From Amycolatopsis sp. CA-126428 (lineage in GTDB: Bacteria; Actinomycetota; Actinomycetes; Mycobacteriales; Pseudonocardiaceae), in NCBI RefSeq assembly GCF_002904335.1, contig NZ_PPHF01000135.1:1-64000 (forward strand): a DNA stretch of 64,000 bases, read 5' to 3'. The notes beneath the pieces are model-generated. The model searched no databases and had not been told where the DNA came from. It saw nothing but the letters and a program-made list of their open reading frames with translations. Made by a program: the position numbers and the translations under genes. Every line of letters starts with the position of its first letter. Position 1 is the first letter of the stretch. Positions 16,997-26,175 of this stretch are shown one piece after another.

Positions 16997-17920
16997 GTGT
17001 CCGAGCAGCAGCCCACCCCCTCCAGCGGCACCGTCCAGTCCGTCACCGGCACCGCCAAGGTGAAGCGCGGGATGGCCGAGATGCTCAAGGGCGGCGTGAT
17101 CATGGACGTGGTCACCGCCGACCAGGCGAAGATCGCCGAAGACGCCGGCGCGGTCGCGGTGATGGCCCTCGAGCGCGTCCCCGCCGACATCCGCGCCCAG
17201 GGCGGCGTCGCCCGGATGAGCGACCCCGACCTGATCGACGGCATCATCGAGGCCGTCTCGATCCCGGTGATGGCGAAGGCCCGCATCGGCCACTTCGTCG
17301 AGGCGCAGGTCCTGCAGTCCCTCGGCGTGGACTACGTCGACGAGTCCGAGGTCCTCACCCCGGCCGACTACGCCAACCACATCGACAAGTGGGCCTTCAC
17401 CGTGCCCTTCGTCTGCGGCGCGACCAACCTCGGCGAGGCGCTGCGGCGGATCACCGAGGGCGCGGCGATGATCCGCTCCAAGGGCGAGGCCGGCACCGGC
17501 GACGTCTCCAACGCGACCACGCACATGCGCCGGATCCGGCAGGAGATCCGGCGGCTGACCTCGCTGCCGGAGGACGAGCTGTTCGTGGCGGCCAAGGAGC
17601 TGCAGGCGCCGTACGAGCTGGTCCGCGAGGTGGCGCAGGCCGGGAAGCTCCCGGTGGTGCTGTTCACCGCGGGCGGCATCGCCACCCCGGCCGACGCGGC
17701 GATGATGATGCAGCTCGGCGCCGAGGGCGTGTTCGTCGGCTCGGGCATCTTCAAGTCCGGCAACCCGGCCCAGCGCGCCGCGGCGATCGTCAAGGCGACG
17801 ACGTTCTACGACGACCCGGACGTCCTCGCCAAGGTCTCGCGCGGCCTGGGCGAGGCGATGGTCGGCATCAACGTCGAGGAACTGCCGGAGCCGCACCGGC
17901 TGGCCGAGCGCGGCTGGTAG
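16997..17920 (+). CDS. pdxS: Pyridoxal 5'-phosphate synthase lyase subunit PdxS
   Basis: 307 residues, (beta/alpha)8 barrel that builds PLP from ribose 5-phosphate, glyceraldehyde 3-phosphate and ammonia supplied by PdxT. D37, K94 (MAKARIGHF) and K162 (RSKGEAGTGD) match the catalytic Asp and two Lys of the family. The GTG at 16997 is preferred over one at 16979 because AAAGG precedes it. Its partner pdxT lies 8.3 kb downstream, unusually far; a strong terminator follows pdxS. Confidence 0.97.
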   Translation: MSEQQPTPSSGTVQSVTGTAKVKRGMAEMLKGGVIMDVVTADQAKIAEDAGAVAVMALERVPADIRAQGGVARMSDPDLIDGIIEAVSIPVMAKARIGHFVEAQVLQSLGVDYVDESEVLTPADYANHIDKWAFTVPFVCGATNLGEALRRITEGAAMIRSKGEAGTGDVSNATTHMRRIRQEIRRLTSLPEDELFVAAKELQAPYELVREVAQAGKLPVVLFTAGGIATPADAAMMMQLGAEGVFVGSGIFKSGNPAQRAAAIVKATTFYDDPDVLAKVSRGLGEAMVGINVEELPEPHRLAERGW

Positions 17921-17940
17921 AGCCACGCCGATCGGCGGAG

Positions 17941-17972
17941 GCCCCGTGGCGATATCGCCACGGGGCTTTTTT
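17941..17972 (+). terminator. Strong intrinsic terminator after pdxS
   Basis: A 26-bp perfect palindrome (GCCCCGTGGCGAT and its complement, 17941-17966) followed by six T residues. It isolates pdxS from the downstream accessory island. Confidence 0.92.
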
Positions 17973-18183
17973 CTGTCTCGAGGGGATCTCGGTGGTCAGC
18001 GGCCGGCGAGTCGTACGGCCACGTCCGGTCCGGGCTCGTGATGCTGCGCGAGCAGCCGGCGGCGAACCGGGCCCGGTGGCCGGCCAAAGCTGGGACCACT
18101 CGCCTCGCGGGCGCGGTCGGCGGCGAGTTGCGGGCAGAGCCGTAGCGGCTCGGCCCGGACGACCCGCGCCCGCCGGCCCACCG
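17973..18183. other. Spacer at left edge of accessory island
   Basis: No gene recognised. It lies between the pdxS terminator and a short coupled open frame and probably contains the promoter of the thioesterase operon. It may also be decayed coding sequence left from the insertion. Confidence 0.35.
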
Positions 18184-18300
18184 ATGGCGGCGGAAAGGAC
18201 GCCGTTCGAGGACTTCGCACGCTCAGAGGCGCGATCGGCGGCGTTCAGCGAAAGACTCCTGGCTGCGGCAGCCGGCCGTGGAAAGGGGCTCAGCCGATGA
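18184..18300 (+). CDS. Short open frame (38 aa) coupled to the thioesterase, possibly a gene remnant
   Basis: Starts MAAERTPFEDFARSEARSAA and ends with a TGA overlapping the thioesterase ATG (ATGA), a hallmark of coupled genes in this genome. The TPFEDFARSEARSAAFSERL segment loosely resembles the dimerisation helix region of O-methyltransferases, so it may be the remnant of a larger gene. No clear ribosome site precedes the ATG. Confidence that it is a functional gene is low. Confidence 0.3.
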   Translation: MAAERTPFEDFARSEARSAAFSERLLAAAAGRGKGLSR

Positions 18301-19061
18301 AGAACGCCGTAGAAGAAAAGTGGATCCGTCGCTTCCGCGACGACGACGGGTGCGAGACGAAACTGGTTTGCTTTCCCCACGCCGGTGCCGTGGCGGGTGC
18401 GTATCGCACCTGGCCGGCGGGACTGCCGGCGGACGTCGGCGTGCTGGCTGTCCGGTACCCCGGCCGGGAGGATCGGTTCGACGACCCGTTCCCACCCGGG
18501 CTGGAAGCCCTCGCGGAGGACATCGCCGACGCGCTCGGCGAGCTGGCACGGCAGGAGATCGTGCTCTTCGGCCACTGCTTCGGGGCCACGGTGGCGCACG
18601 AGGTGGCGTTGCGCCTGCAGGACCGGGGGTGTCCGCCGGCCGCCCTGTGCGTGTCCGGGACGCAGCCGCCGCACGCGCTGCCCGGCGGGCCGGTGCCCAG
18701 CGCGGACGAGGACATCATCGCGCACGTCGTGGGCCTGGACGCGAGCCGCGCCGAAGCCTTCGAGAACCCCGGCATGCGGGAAGCCGTGCTCCCGGCGGTC
18801 CGCGGCGATTACCACCTGGTGGCCGGCTATTCCGGTGGCCCGCGGCCGCCGCTGGCCTGCCCCGTCTACGCCTACGCCGGTGAGGACGACTCCGAGGTGA
18901 CCCCGGCGGAGATCGCGCGCTGGGCGGACCTGACGAACGGCGCCTTCCGGCTCCGGGTGCTGCCCGGCGGGCACTTCTACCTCAAACCCCAGGAGGCCGC
19001 GCTGCTCGCGGACCTCACCGGCGTACTGGAGACCGTGCGGTCCGGTACGACGACCGCCTGA
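18297..19061 (+). CDS. Type II thioesterase with Cys nucleophile
   Basis: 254 residues, alpha/beta hydrolase of the NRPS/PKS type II thioesterase family: LVCFPHAGAVAGAYRTW (oxyanion region), VRYPGREDRFDDP and catalytic His in GGHFYL (H226), with acidic residue D197 or D198 in AGEDDSE. The nucleophile elbow reads G-H-C-F-G with Cys94 (TGC at 18576-18578) where GHSxG is usual. Type II enzymes normally clear misloaded acyl groups from carrier proteins. A Cys nucleophile gives a more reactive thioester and is seen in some NRPS thioesterases that perform unusual release chemistry. It lies directly before the carrier-protein and adenylation genes. Confidence 0.88.
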   Translation: MKNAVEEKWIRRFRDDDGCETKLVCFPHAGAVAGAYRTWPAGLPADVGVLAVRYPGREDRFDDPFPPGLEALAEDIADALGELARQEIVLFGHCFGATVAHEVALRLQDRGCPPAALCVSGTQPPHALPGGPVPSADEDIIAHVVGLDASRAEAFENPGMREAVLPAVRGDYHLVAGYSGGPRPPLACPVYAYAGEDDSEVTPAEIARWADLTNGAFRLRVLPGGHFYLKPQEAALLADLTGVLETVRSGTTTA

Positions 19062-19105
19062 GCCGGCCGGAGAACCGCACGAAACCAACCGGAGAGGTGC
19101 AATTC

Positions 19106-19414
19106 ATGGCAGACGCGGCAAGTGTTCAGCAGGTCGACGAGCAACCTCGTCTCCTCGGTCTCGTCCGTTCGGCGTGGCGGGACACCCTCGGCTACGAAAC
19201 CCCCGACGACGACACGAGTTTCTTCGACGCGGGCGGCGACTCGTTCGTCCTCATCTCCCTCATCGCGAAGATGGCGAAGAGCTCGGGAATCACGATCACG
19301 CCCGTCGACGTCCTCCGGGCCCCCACGATCCGGGCCCAGGCGGCCTTGCTCGACCGGATGAGAGCCGACGGCCGTGGCGAAGCCGAGGTGGGGCGGGCCG
19401 ATGGAAACCCTTGA
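19106..19414 (+). CDS. Free-standing peptidyl carrier protein
   Basis: 102 residues with a phosphopantetheine-attachment motif FFDAGGDSFVLISLI (the Ser after GGD). A four-helix carrier layout is evident: VRSAWRDTLGYETPDDDTSFF, then the motif, then VDVLRAPTIRAQAALL. GGAGAGG precedes the ATG at 19106. It overlaps the adenylation gene by 14 bases, so the two are translated together; the adenylation protein has no carrier domain of its own, making this its obvious partner. Confidence 0.9.
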   Translation: MADAASVQQVDEQPRLLGLVRSAWRDTLGYETPDDDTSFFDAGGDSFVLISLIAKMAKSSGITITPVDVLRAPTIRAQAALLDRMRADGRGEAEVGRADGNP

Positions 19415-21668
19415 GGGCCGGGACGAGCACCCGGTCGAACTGTGGGCGCAAAGACTGGCGAAGGTGCCGACGGTCCTGGAGGTGCCGTCGGGCAAACGCC
19501 GGTCACCGCGCGCGCCCGCACCCGGTCGCCGGCAGCCCATCGAGCTGTCCGCGCGAACCATGGCGTTGCTGCGCGAGCTGTCGCGCACCGCGAACGTCCC
19601 GCCGTCGTCCGTTCTCTTCGCCGCGTTCGGGCTCACGCTGGCCCGGCTGACCGGGGTGCGCACCTTGCTGATCGGGGTCGGCGATCCGGCCGACCCGATC
19701 CCGGTGCGCTTCGACATCGACGACGACCTGACGCCGGAAGCGTTCACCCACCGGGTGCGCGAATCGCTGGCGTGGAGCCTGGACCGGGACGGCTTTCCCC
19801 TCGACGAAGTCGTCACGCGGCTGGGCGTCGAGCGGTCCGGGCGCCGGCACCCGCTGGTCCAGGTTTTCGTGGCCCTGCCCGGCACGCCGGCGCCGGCCGC
19901 CGGACCCCGGTTCGACATCGCCGTGCGGCTGGAGGACACCGGCGGGTCGTTCGCCGTCTGCGCGGCGGACCTGTGGGAGGAAGACGAGGCGCAGCGGTTC
20001 TTCCTGGATTTTTCGGCCGCCGCGGAACACCTCGCCGAGGCACTGGTGGCGCCCGGCACGGGGGTGACGCTGGCGGACATCCGGTGCATCTCCGCCTGGT
20101 CGCGGACGATCCTCGAGACCGTCAACGACACCGATGTCGTCCTCCCCGGCTCGTCGGTGGACCAGCTCTTCCGCGACGCGGCGGACCGGTGGCCGTCCGC
20201 GGTGGCCGTGCGCGACGCGGACTCGGCGCTGACGTACGCCGAGCTGGCCGCCGCCGTGGCCGAGCAGGCCCGGCTGCTGCGCGCGGCCGGCGTCGGCGAA
20301 GGCGACACCGTGCTGATCGCGGTTCCGCGGTCGGTCGCGGAGGTGGTGGCCGTGCTGGGCACGCTCTGGGTGGGCGCCGCCTATTTCGGGGCCGACCTGG
20401 CCCAGCCCGCGTCGCACACCGCGAGGATCTTGGCCAAGGCCCGCCCGGCCGCCGCGATCGCGGCCGGCGCCGCGGCCGGCCGGCTCGGCGTGCCGCTGAT
20501 CGGTTCCTGGCACCGGGGATGGGAGGCCGGTGGCGCGGCGGCACCGCCCGTCCGGCCCGATCCCGACCGGCTGGCGTATGTCGCCTTCACGTCGGGCTCG
20601 ACCGGGGCGCCGAAGGGCGTGGCGATCCCGCACCGCGGCGTGCTCCGGCTGGTCCACGACGGCCGGCACCTGGCGCTGGGCCCGGGCGAGCGCTCCCTTC
20701 GCTTGGCGCCCTTGGCTTTCGACGCGTCCACATTGGAAATCTGGGGCACCCTGCTGACGGGGGCGACACTGGAGATCTGCCCACCGGACGTGCTGCTGCC
20801 GAACGAGATCGGCGCTTTCCTCGAGGAACGCCGGGTCACCGTGGCGTTCCTCACGGCGGGCCTGTTCGGGCTGGTGCACGAATTCGCGAGCCGGTCGTTC
20901 GCCGGCTTGCGGCACCTCATGACCGGTGGTGACGTGGTGCCGCACGAGCACGTCAAGCAGACGCTGGCGGAAAACCCGGGTCTCGTCATCACGAACTGCT
21001 ACGGTCCCACCGAGAACACGGTCGTCACGACGTCCTGTTCGGTGCGCGAATCCGCGGACGTCGACGGGCCGCTGCCCATCGGTTCGCCGATCCAGGGAAC
21101 GCAGGTGTACATCCTGGACGGCCGCGGGAGACTGCTGATGCCCGGTGCTGTCGGAGAGTTGTACACGGCCGGGGCCGGTCTCGCCGCGGGCTACCTGAAC
21201 GACCGGGCGGAGACGGATCGGGCGTTCGGGTTCTTCTCCCCGGACGTTCCGGCCCGGCTGTACCGCACCGGTGACCTGGTCCGGCTCGACGGGTCCGGCC
21301 GGCTCCACTTCCTGGGCCGGGCGGACGACCAGGTCAAGATTCGCGGCTTCCGCATCGAGCTGTCCGCGATCGGCGAGGTGCTGCGCGCCCAGGACGGCGT
21401 CGAGGAGTCGTTCGTGACGGTCACGGAAGGCGACAGCACCGACAAGAGGCTCGTCGCCGCCGTCCGGCTCACGCCCGGAACGGCGGTCACGCCGGTGGAT
21501 TTGCGCGACCGCCTGCGGGAGGAACTGCCGTCCTACATGGTTCCCGCCCTCTGGGCGGTCGTGGATCAGCTGCCCATCACGACGACCGGGAAGATCGATC
21601 GACGCCGGCTGGTGGCCGCCGCCCGGCCCGTCGGCTGGTTCGCGAAGCAGAGCCCGCGGGCCGCTTGA
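19401..21668 (+). CDS. NRPS-like adenylation protein with half condensation domain (C*-A)
   Basis: 755 residues. Residues about 45-235 resemble only the C-terminal lobe of a condensation domain (PPSSVLFAAFGLTLARLTG, GFPLDEVV, HPLVQVFVAL); the HHxxxDG active site is absent. A complete adenylation domain follows (about 250-740): TSGSTGAPKG (A3), FDASTLEIWG (A4), NCYGPTEN (A5), GELYTAGAGLAAGYLN (A6), YRTGDLVR (A7), GRADDQVKIRGFRIEL (A8) and TTTGKIDRR (A10, K731). D441 indicates an alpha-amino acid substrate. Reading the ten specificity positions by eye gives D-A-L-F-M-G-C-V-V-K; I cannot assign a residue. GTG at 19374 is an alternative start. It should load the adjacent carrier protein. Confidence 0.9.
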   Translation: METLEGRDEHPVELWAQRLAKVPTVLEVPSGKRRSPRAPAPGRRQPIELSARTMALLRELSRTANVPPSSVLFAAFGLTLARLTGVRTLLIGVGDPADPIPVRFDIDDDLTPEAFTHRVRESLAWSLDRDGFPLDEVVTRLGVERSGRRHPLVQVFVALPGTPAPAAGPRFDIAVRLEDTGGSFAVCAADLWEEDEAQRFFLDFSAAAEHLAEALVAPGTGVTLADIRCISAWSRTILETVNDTDVVLPGSSVDQLFRDAADRWPSAVAVRDADSALTYAELAAAVAEQARLLRAAGVGEGDTVLIAVPRSVAEVVAVLGTLWVGAAYFGADLAQPASHTARILAKARPAAAIAAGAAAGRLGVPLIGSWHRGWEAGGAAAPPVRPDPDRLAYVAFTSGSTGAPKGVAIPHRGVLRLVHDGRHLALGPGERSLRLAPLAFDASTLEIWGTLLTGATLEICPPDVLLPNEIGAFLEERRVTVAFLTAGLFGLVHEFASRSFAGLRHLMTGGDVVPHEHVKQTLAENPGLVITNCYGPTENTVVTTSCSVRESADVDGPLPIGSPIQGTQVYILDGRGRLLMPGAVGELYTAGAGLAAGYLNDRAETDRAFGFFSPDVPARLYRTGDLVRLDGSGRLHFLGRADDQVKIRGFRIELSAIGEVLRAQDGVEESFVTVTEGDSTDKRLVAAVRLTPGTAVTPVDLRDRLREELPSYMVPALWAVVDQLPITTTGKIDRRRLVAAARPVGWFAKQSPRAA

Positions 21669-21714
21669 CCGGCTGCCGGCCTGCGCCGCCGAAGCGGCGC
21701 GGGCCGGCAGCCGG
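21669..21714. terminator. Bidirectional hairpin between adenylation and dehydrogenase genes
   Basis: 21-bp arms (21669-21689 and 21694-21714) with one G-T pair and a 4-base loop. It begins right after the adenylation stop and ends 5 bases before the convergent acyl-CoA dehydrogenase stop, so it can serve both. Confidence 0.75.
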
Positions 21715-21719
21715 GCTTC

Positions 21720-22883
<1,164 letters not shown>

Positions 22884-22899
22884 TTTCGCTCCGGTGGCT

Positions 22900-24090
22900 T
22901 CAGAGGAGGGCGAGCAGCTTCGGCGTGTAGAGGGCGTCCGGGGGCACTGTCCCGGCCACCGTGTCGAGGTAGGTCGCGACGAGTTCCGGATCGGACTGCA
23001 CGGCCCGCAGGAGGGCGAGCCGCTGCTCGTGGGCCGGAGCCAGCCGGGCGACGCCGAGCGTGGCCTGGTAGCCGGGGGTGAGGGTCGCGTCCCGGTCTTC
23101 GGCGAACCGGGCGAGCGCGGCGTCGAGCCGCGCGGGATCGCCGCCGAGCGCGCTGCCCACCTCGGTCACCAGGCTTTCCGCCTGCCGGAACGCGTCGCTG
23201 ATGCCGCGGGCGGTGATGGAGTCCTTGTGGTGCCCGGCGTCGCCGGCGAGGACCCAGCCGGGCCCGGTCGCCTGCCGGAAGAAGTTCTGCTGGTCACCGC
23301 TGCCGTGCAGGCGCTCCGCGGGCTCCCGGCCCCGCAGCCGCTCGTACAGCGCGGGCGCGGTGGCGCGGATCTGCTCCTCGTAGGCCCTGCGCGCGTCGGT
23401 GCGGACCTCCGCGAACCGGGACTGCGGGAAGTACGCCTGCACGATGGTCGCGTCGTCGTTGGTGCGCACGGCGGCCACCCAGCCGCCGGGCCGCTCGTAC
23501 AGCTCCACGCCGTCGGCGGGCACGTCGGGCCAGTACGTGTGGTAGGCGCAGGTCATGAGCGGGTCCTGCACCCGGTACGGCGCTCCCACCAGCCGGGCGA
23601 CGGTGGAGCGCATGCCGTCCGCGCCCACCACCAGCCGCGCGTCTTCGGTGAAGCTCCGGCCCCCGTGCCGGCCTTCGACCCCGACGACCCGGCCCGTCGC
23701 GTCCCACCGCAGCCCGGTCACCCGGCAGCGGTCGCGGAACTCGGCCCCGGCCTCGACGGCCGCGTCCACCAGCAGCGCGTCCAGGACACGGCGCCGCGGG
23801 GCGAACTTCGCCCGCTGTCCCGCGACGCCGCCGGCGCGCCCGTCGATGTGGACGTCGGCGATCTCGTAGACGGTGCGTTCCAGTGGCGGGCAGCCCGACG
23901 CGCGGACGTGGTCCAGCACTCCCCAGCGGGCGAGGGCCGCGCTCCCGGGCTGGTGGACGAGGTGGGTGGAGAGGGTGTCGGAGCCGTACGCCGACTTGTC
24001 GAGCAGGAGCACCCGGTGGCCCGCGCGGGCCAGCAACAGGGCGGTGGGCGCACCGGCGCAGCGCGCCCCGACCACGATGACGTCGTACAT
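22900..24090 (-). CDS. FAD-dependent monooxygenase/oxidoreductase
   Basis: 396 residues. N-terminal Rossmann fingerprint VIVVGARCAGAPTALLLARAGHRVLLLD, middle VVGADGMRSTVARLVG, and the GD motif WVLAGDAGHHKDSITARGISDAF. This is the group A flavoprotein monooxygenase / geranylgeranyl-reductase-like family; no membrane anchor. It is first in a two-gene operon with the acyl-CoA dehydrogenase. Hydroxylation or epoxidation of the pathway intermediate is a reasonable inference; the exact reaction is unknown. The 24091-24273 gap upstream shows no gene. Confidence 0.85.
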   Translation of the reverse strand: MYDVIVVGARCAGAPTALLLARAGHRVLLLDKSAYGSDTLSTHLVHQPGSAALARWGVLDHVRASGCPPLERTVYEIADVHIDGRAGGVAGQRAKFAPRRRVLDALLVDAAVEAGAEFRDRCRVTGLRWDATGRVVGVEGRHGGRSFTEDARLVVGADGMRSTVARLVGAPYRVQDPLMTCAYHTYWPDVPADGVELYERPGGWVAAVRTNDDATIVQAYFPQSRFAEVRTDARRAYEEQIRATAPALYERLRGREPAERLHGSGDQQNFFRQATGPGWVLAGDAGHHKDSITARGISDAFRQAESLVTEVGSALGGDPARLDAALARFAEDRDATLTPGYQATLGVARLAPAHEQRLALLRAVQSDPELVATYLDTVAGTVPPDALYTPKLLALL

Positions 24091-24273
24091 GCGGCTGCCT
24101 CACAACGAACGTCAGCGAGCCGCTGGCTCGCGAGGGACGGGAACGGCGGGCGCGGCGAGGGCGGACGGCTGGTCCGGATCGGCGTCGCGACCGGTGCCAA
24201 CCTATGGCGGAAAGCGCGGGCGGACCCACTTCGACCGTGCTCTTCGGCCGCCGGCCCCGAAACCGGTGACGGG

Positions 24274-24837
24274 TCAGATGTATTCGGAGATCTCGACGCC
24301 GTAGGTCCCCGGCTCGAGGGCTTCGAAGATGTGCGGGACGTCGCCGGGGTAGCAGATGTAGTCGCCGGGCAGGAGCTCCTCCGGGTCGTCCATGACGCCG
24401 ATCCGGGCGCGGCCGGCACACAGCACGATGTGCTCCACCACCCCGGTCATGTGCGGGTCGGAGCGGCGCGGGGTGCCCGGCTCGCCGCGGACGACGTAGA
24501 TGTCGCGGCGGGCGCCGGAGGGGCAGGCCGACAGGAGTGTGCACGCGTAGTCGGCGTGTTCGGCGAAGACCGTCGGCCCCTTGCCCGCGCGCACCACCCG
24601 GACCTTCGGCCGATCCGGTTCGACCAGCCGGGAAAAGGGCACGTCGAGAGCGACGCCGAGGGCCCACAGCGTCTCGACGCTCGGGTTGCCGGCACCCGAC
24701 TCGAGCTGCGACAGCGTCGACTTGGCCAGGCCGGCGCGGCGCGCGACCTCGGTCAGCGACAGTCCCGCGCGCGTCCGTTCGCGGCGCAGCGAGGCCGCGA
24801 TGATCTCCAGCGGCGCCCCGGTGGCTTCCTGAGACAT
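24274..24837 (-). CDS. XRE-family regulator with C-terminal cupin
   Basis: 187 residues. HTH-XRE at about 10-65 (LRRERTRAGLSLTEVARRAGLAKSTLSQLESGAGNPS in segments) and a cupin sensor domain with PHMTGVVEHIVLCAGR and LLPGDYICYPGDVPHIFEAL. The ATG at 24837 has GGAG 8 bases upstream. A GTG at 24879 would extend the protein but would place the start inside a perfect inverted repeat. It is divergent from azlC, a common pairing in which the regulator senses a small molecule, often an amino acid, and controls the exporter. Confidence 0.9.
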   Translation of the reverse strand: MSQEATGAPLEIIAASLRRERTRAGLSLTEVARRAGLAKSTLSQLESGAGNPSVETLWALGVALDVPFSRLVEPDRPKVRVVRAGKGPTVFAEHADYACTLLSACPSGARRDIYVVRGEPGTPRRSDPHMTGVVEHIVLCAGRARIGVMDDPEELLPGDYICYPGDVPHIFEALEPGTYGVEISEYI

Positions 24838-24861
24838 GCTGTTCGCTCCATCGGTCTTTTC

Positions 24862-24925
24862 GTTCGCCTTGACGAACACGGGGCCTTGCGTTCACTCTAG
24901 AACACATGCGTTCGATATGGCGAAC
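24862..24925. promoter_or_regulatory. Three inverted repeats between XRE-cupin and azlC
   Basis: GTTCG-N6-CGAAC occurs perfectly at 24862-24877 and again at 24910-24925. A related GTTC-N6-GAAC lies between them at 24890-24903. The third site overlaps the first codons of azlC, so binding there would block transcription or early elongation. These are the best candidates for binding sites of the XRE-cupin protein. Confidence 0.7.
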
Positions 24926-25598
24926 ACTCGATCGGGGCCTCGCCCGTGACATCGGCCTGGTCTGTCTCGCCGATTGTCTCGTGGGGGTCTCCTACGGCGC
25001 CATCGCGGTGAGCTCCGGCTTCCCCCTGTGGCTGCCGATGCTGATGTCGCTGGTGGTCTTCGCCGGGGCGTCGCAGTTCATGTTCATCGGCATCGTCGCC
25101 GCGGGCGGCAACCCGTTCGCCGCGGTGCTGGCCGGGCTGCTGGCCAACGCGCGGCACCTGCCGTTCGGCTTCGCGATCGGCGACGTCCTGGGGAAGCGGT
25201 GGGCGGCCCGGCTGGCGGGCAGCCACCTGATGATCGACGAATCGGTCGCGTTCGCGCTGGCCCAGCGCGAGGCGCACCGCCGGCGTGCCGCGTACTGGGC
25301 GTGCGGGATCGGCCTGTTCGTCTCCTGGAACATCGGCGTGGTCGGCGGGGCGTACGCCGGCACGGCGATCAGCGACACGGACGCGTTCGGCCTGGACGCG
25401 GCGTTCCCGGCGGTGCTCCTGGCGCTCGTGCTGCCCTCGCTGCGTGACAAGGCGGCCCGGCTGCCGGTGCTCATCGGGGTGCTGGTCGCCCTGGTGGCGA
25501 CGCCGTTCCTGCCCGCGGGCCTGCCGGTGCTGCTCGCGCTGGCCGGCGTGCTGGCCGGGGTGGCCGCGAAGGAGCCCGAGCTGGAGGAGGCGCACTGA
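24906..25598 (+). CDS. azlC: AzlC-family branched-chain amino acid exporter, large subunit
   Basis: 230 residues, about eight hydrophobic helices. Family features: GLVCLADCLVGVSYGAIAVSSGFPLWLPMLMS near the start, VFAGASQFMFIGIVAAGGNPF, and NARHLPFGFAIGD. Pairs with AzlD to export branched-chain or related amino acids (BrnFE type). The ATG has no ribosome site and lies just after an inverted repeat, so the mRNA may be leaderless. The stop overlaps the azlD start (TGATG). Confidence 0.9.
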   Translation: MRSIWRTLDRGLARDIGLVCLADCLVGVSYGAIAVSSGFPLWLPMLMSLVVFAGASQFMFIGIVAAGGNPFAAVLAGLLANARHLPFGFAIGDVLGKRWAARLAGSHLMIDESVAFALAQREAHRRRAAYWACGIGLFVSWNIGVVGGAYAGTAISDTDAFGLDAAFPAVLLALVLPSLRDKAARLPVLIGVLVALVATPFLPAGLPVLLALAGVLAGVAAKEPELEEAH

Positions 25599-25918
25599 TG
25601 GACGGCATGGAACTGCTGATCGCCACCGGGGTGCTGGCACTCGGGACGTTCGCGTTCCGGTTCGCCGGGCCGGCGCTGCGCAGCCGCGTGAAACTGACGC
25701 CGAAGGCCGAGCGGCTGATGGCCCTGGCGGCCGTGGTGCTGCTGGCGGCGCTGGTCGCGGTCAGCGCCCTGACCGAGGGACACGGGTTCGCCGGAATCGC
25801 CCGCCCGGCAGGGGTGCTGGTGGCCGGCGTGCTGGCGTGGCGGAAGGTCCCGTTCGCGCTGGTGGTGGTGGCCGCCGCGGCGACGGCGGCGCTGCTCAGG
25901 CTGGCCGGAGTGCCCTGA
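25598..25918 (+). CDS. azlD: AzlD-family exporter small subunit
   Basis: 106 residues with four predicted helices, TFAFRFAGPALRSR and a later ARPAGVLVAGVLAWRKVPFALVVV segment, typical of AzlD/BrnE. Coupled to azlC by TGATG. Probably forms the heteromeric exporter with AzlC. Confidence 0.88.
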   Translation: MDGMELLIATGVLALGTFAFRFAGPALRSRVKLTPKAERLMALAAVVLLAALVAVSALTEGHGFAGIARPAGVLVAGVLAWRKVPFALVVVAAAATAALLRLAGVP

Positions 25919-25938
25919 CCGCCCGCGCCGGCGTGCGG

Positions 25939-26046
25939 CAAGGGGCATCAGGCGTGATCAGGCGGGCATCACGCGTGTTCCAGCGGGCATTACGCGTGAG
26001 CCAAGGGGCATCACGGGTGATGCCTGCTCGGTCATGGGTGATGCCG
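25939..26046. repeat. 21-bp-period intergenic repeat (GGGCATCACGCGTG type)
   Basis: At least four copies of a GGGCATCACGCGTG-like core recur every 21 bases or so, starting near 25942, 25964, 25985 and 26006, with an inverted partial copy (TGATGCC) at the right. It lies between azlD and pdxT, at the right edge of the accessory island. Base 26047-26175 contains no gene. Confidence 0.75.
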
Positions 26047-26175
26047 CCGCTCCGGATGCGGTGGAGCCTCGTTCGGGCCGGGTGCCGGTGAAGGCGGGCG
26101 GGAGCGGTTCTGACCTGCCGGTAAGCCGCCGGGCCGGTGCGTCTAGGCTGGTGGGAAGGTCTTTCGGGAGGTCGG

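Noticed and set aside
17941..18300. tmRNA, tRNA or attachment site at the island edge
   Set aside because: No cloverleaf or direct repeat flanking 17.9-25.9 kb was found, so an integrase-type insertion is not supported.
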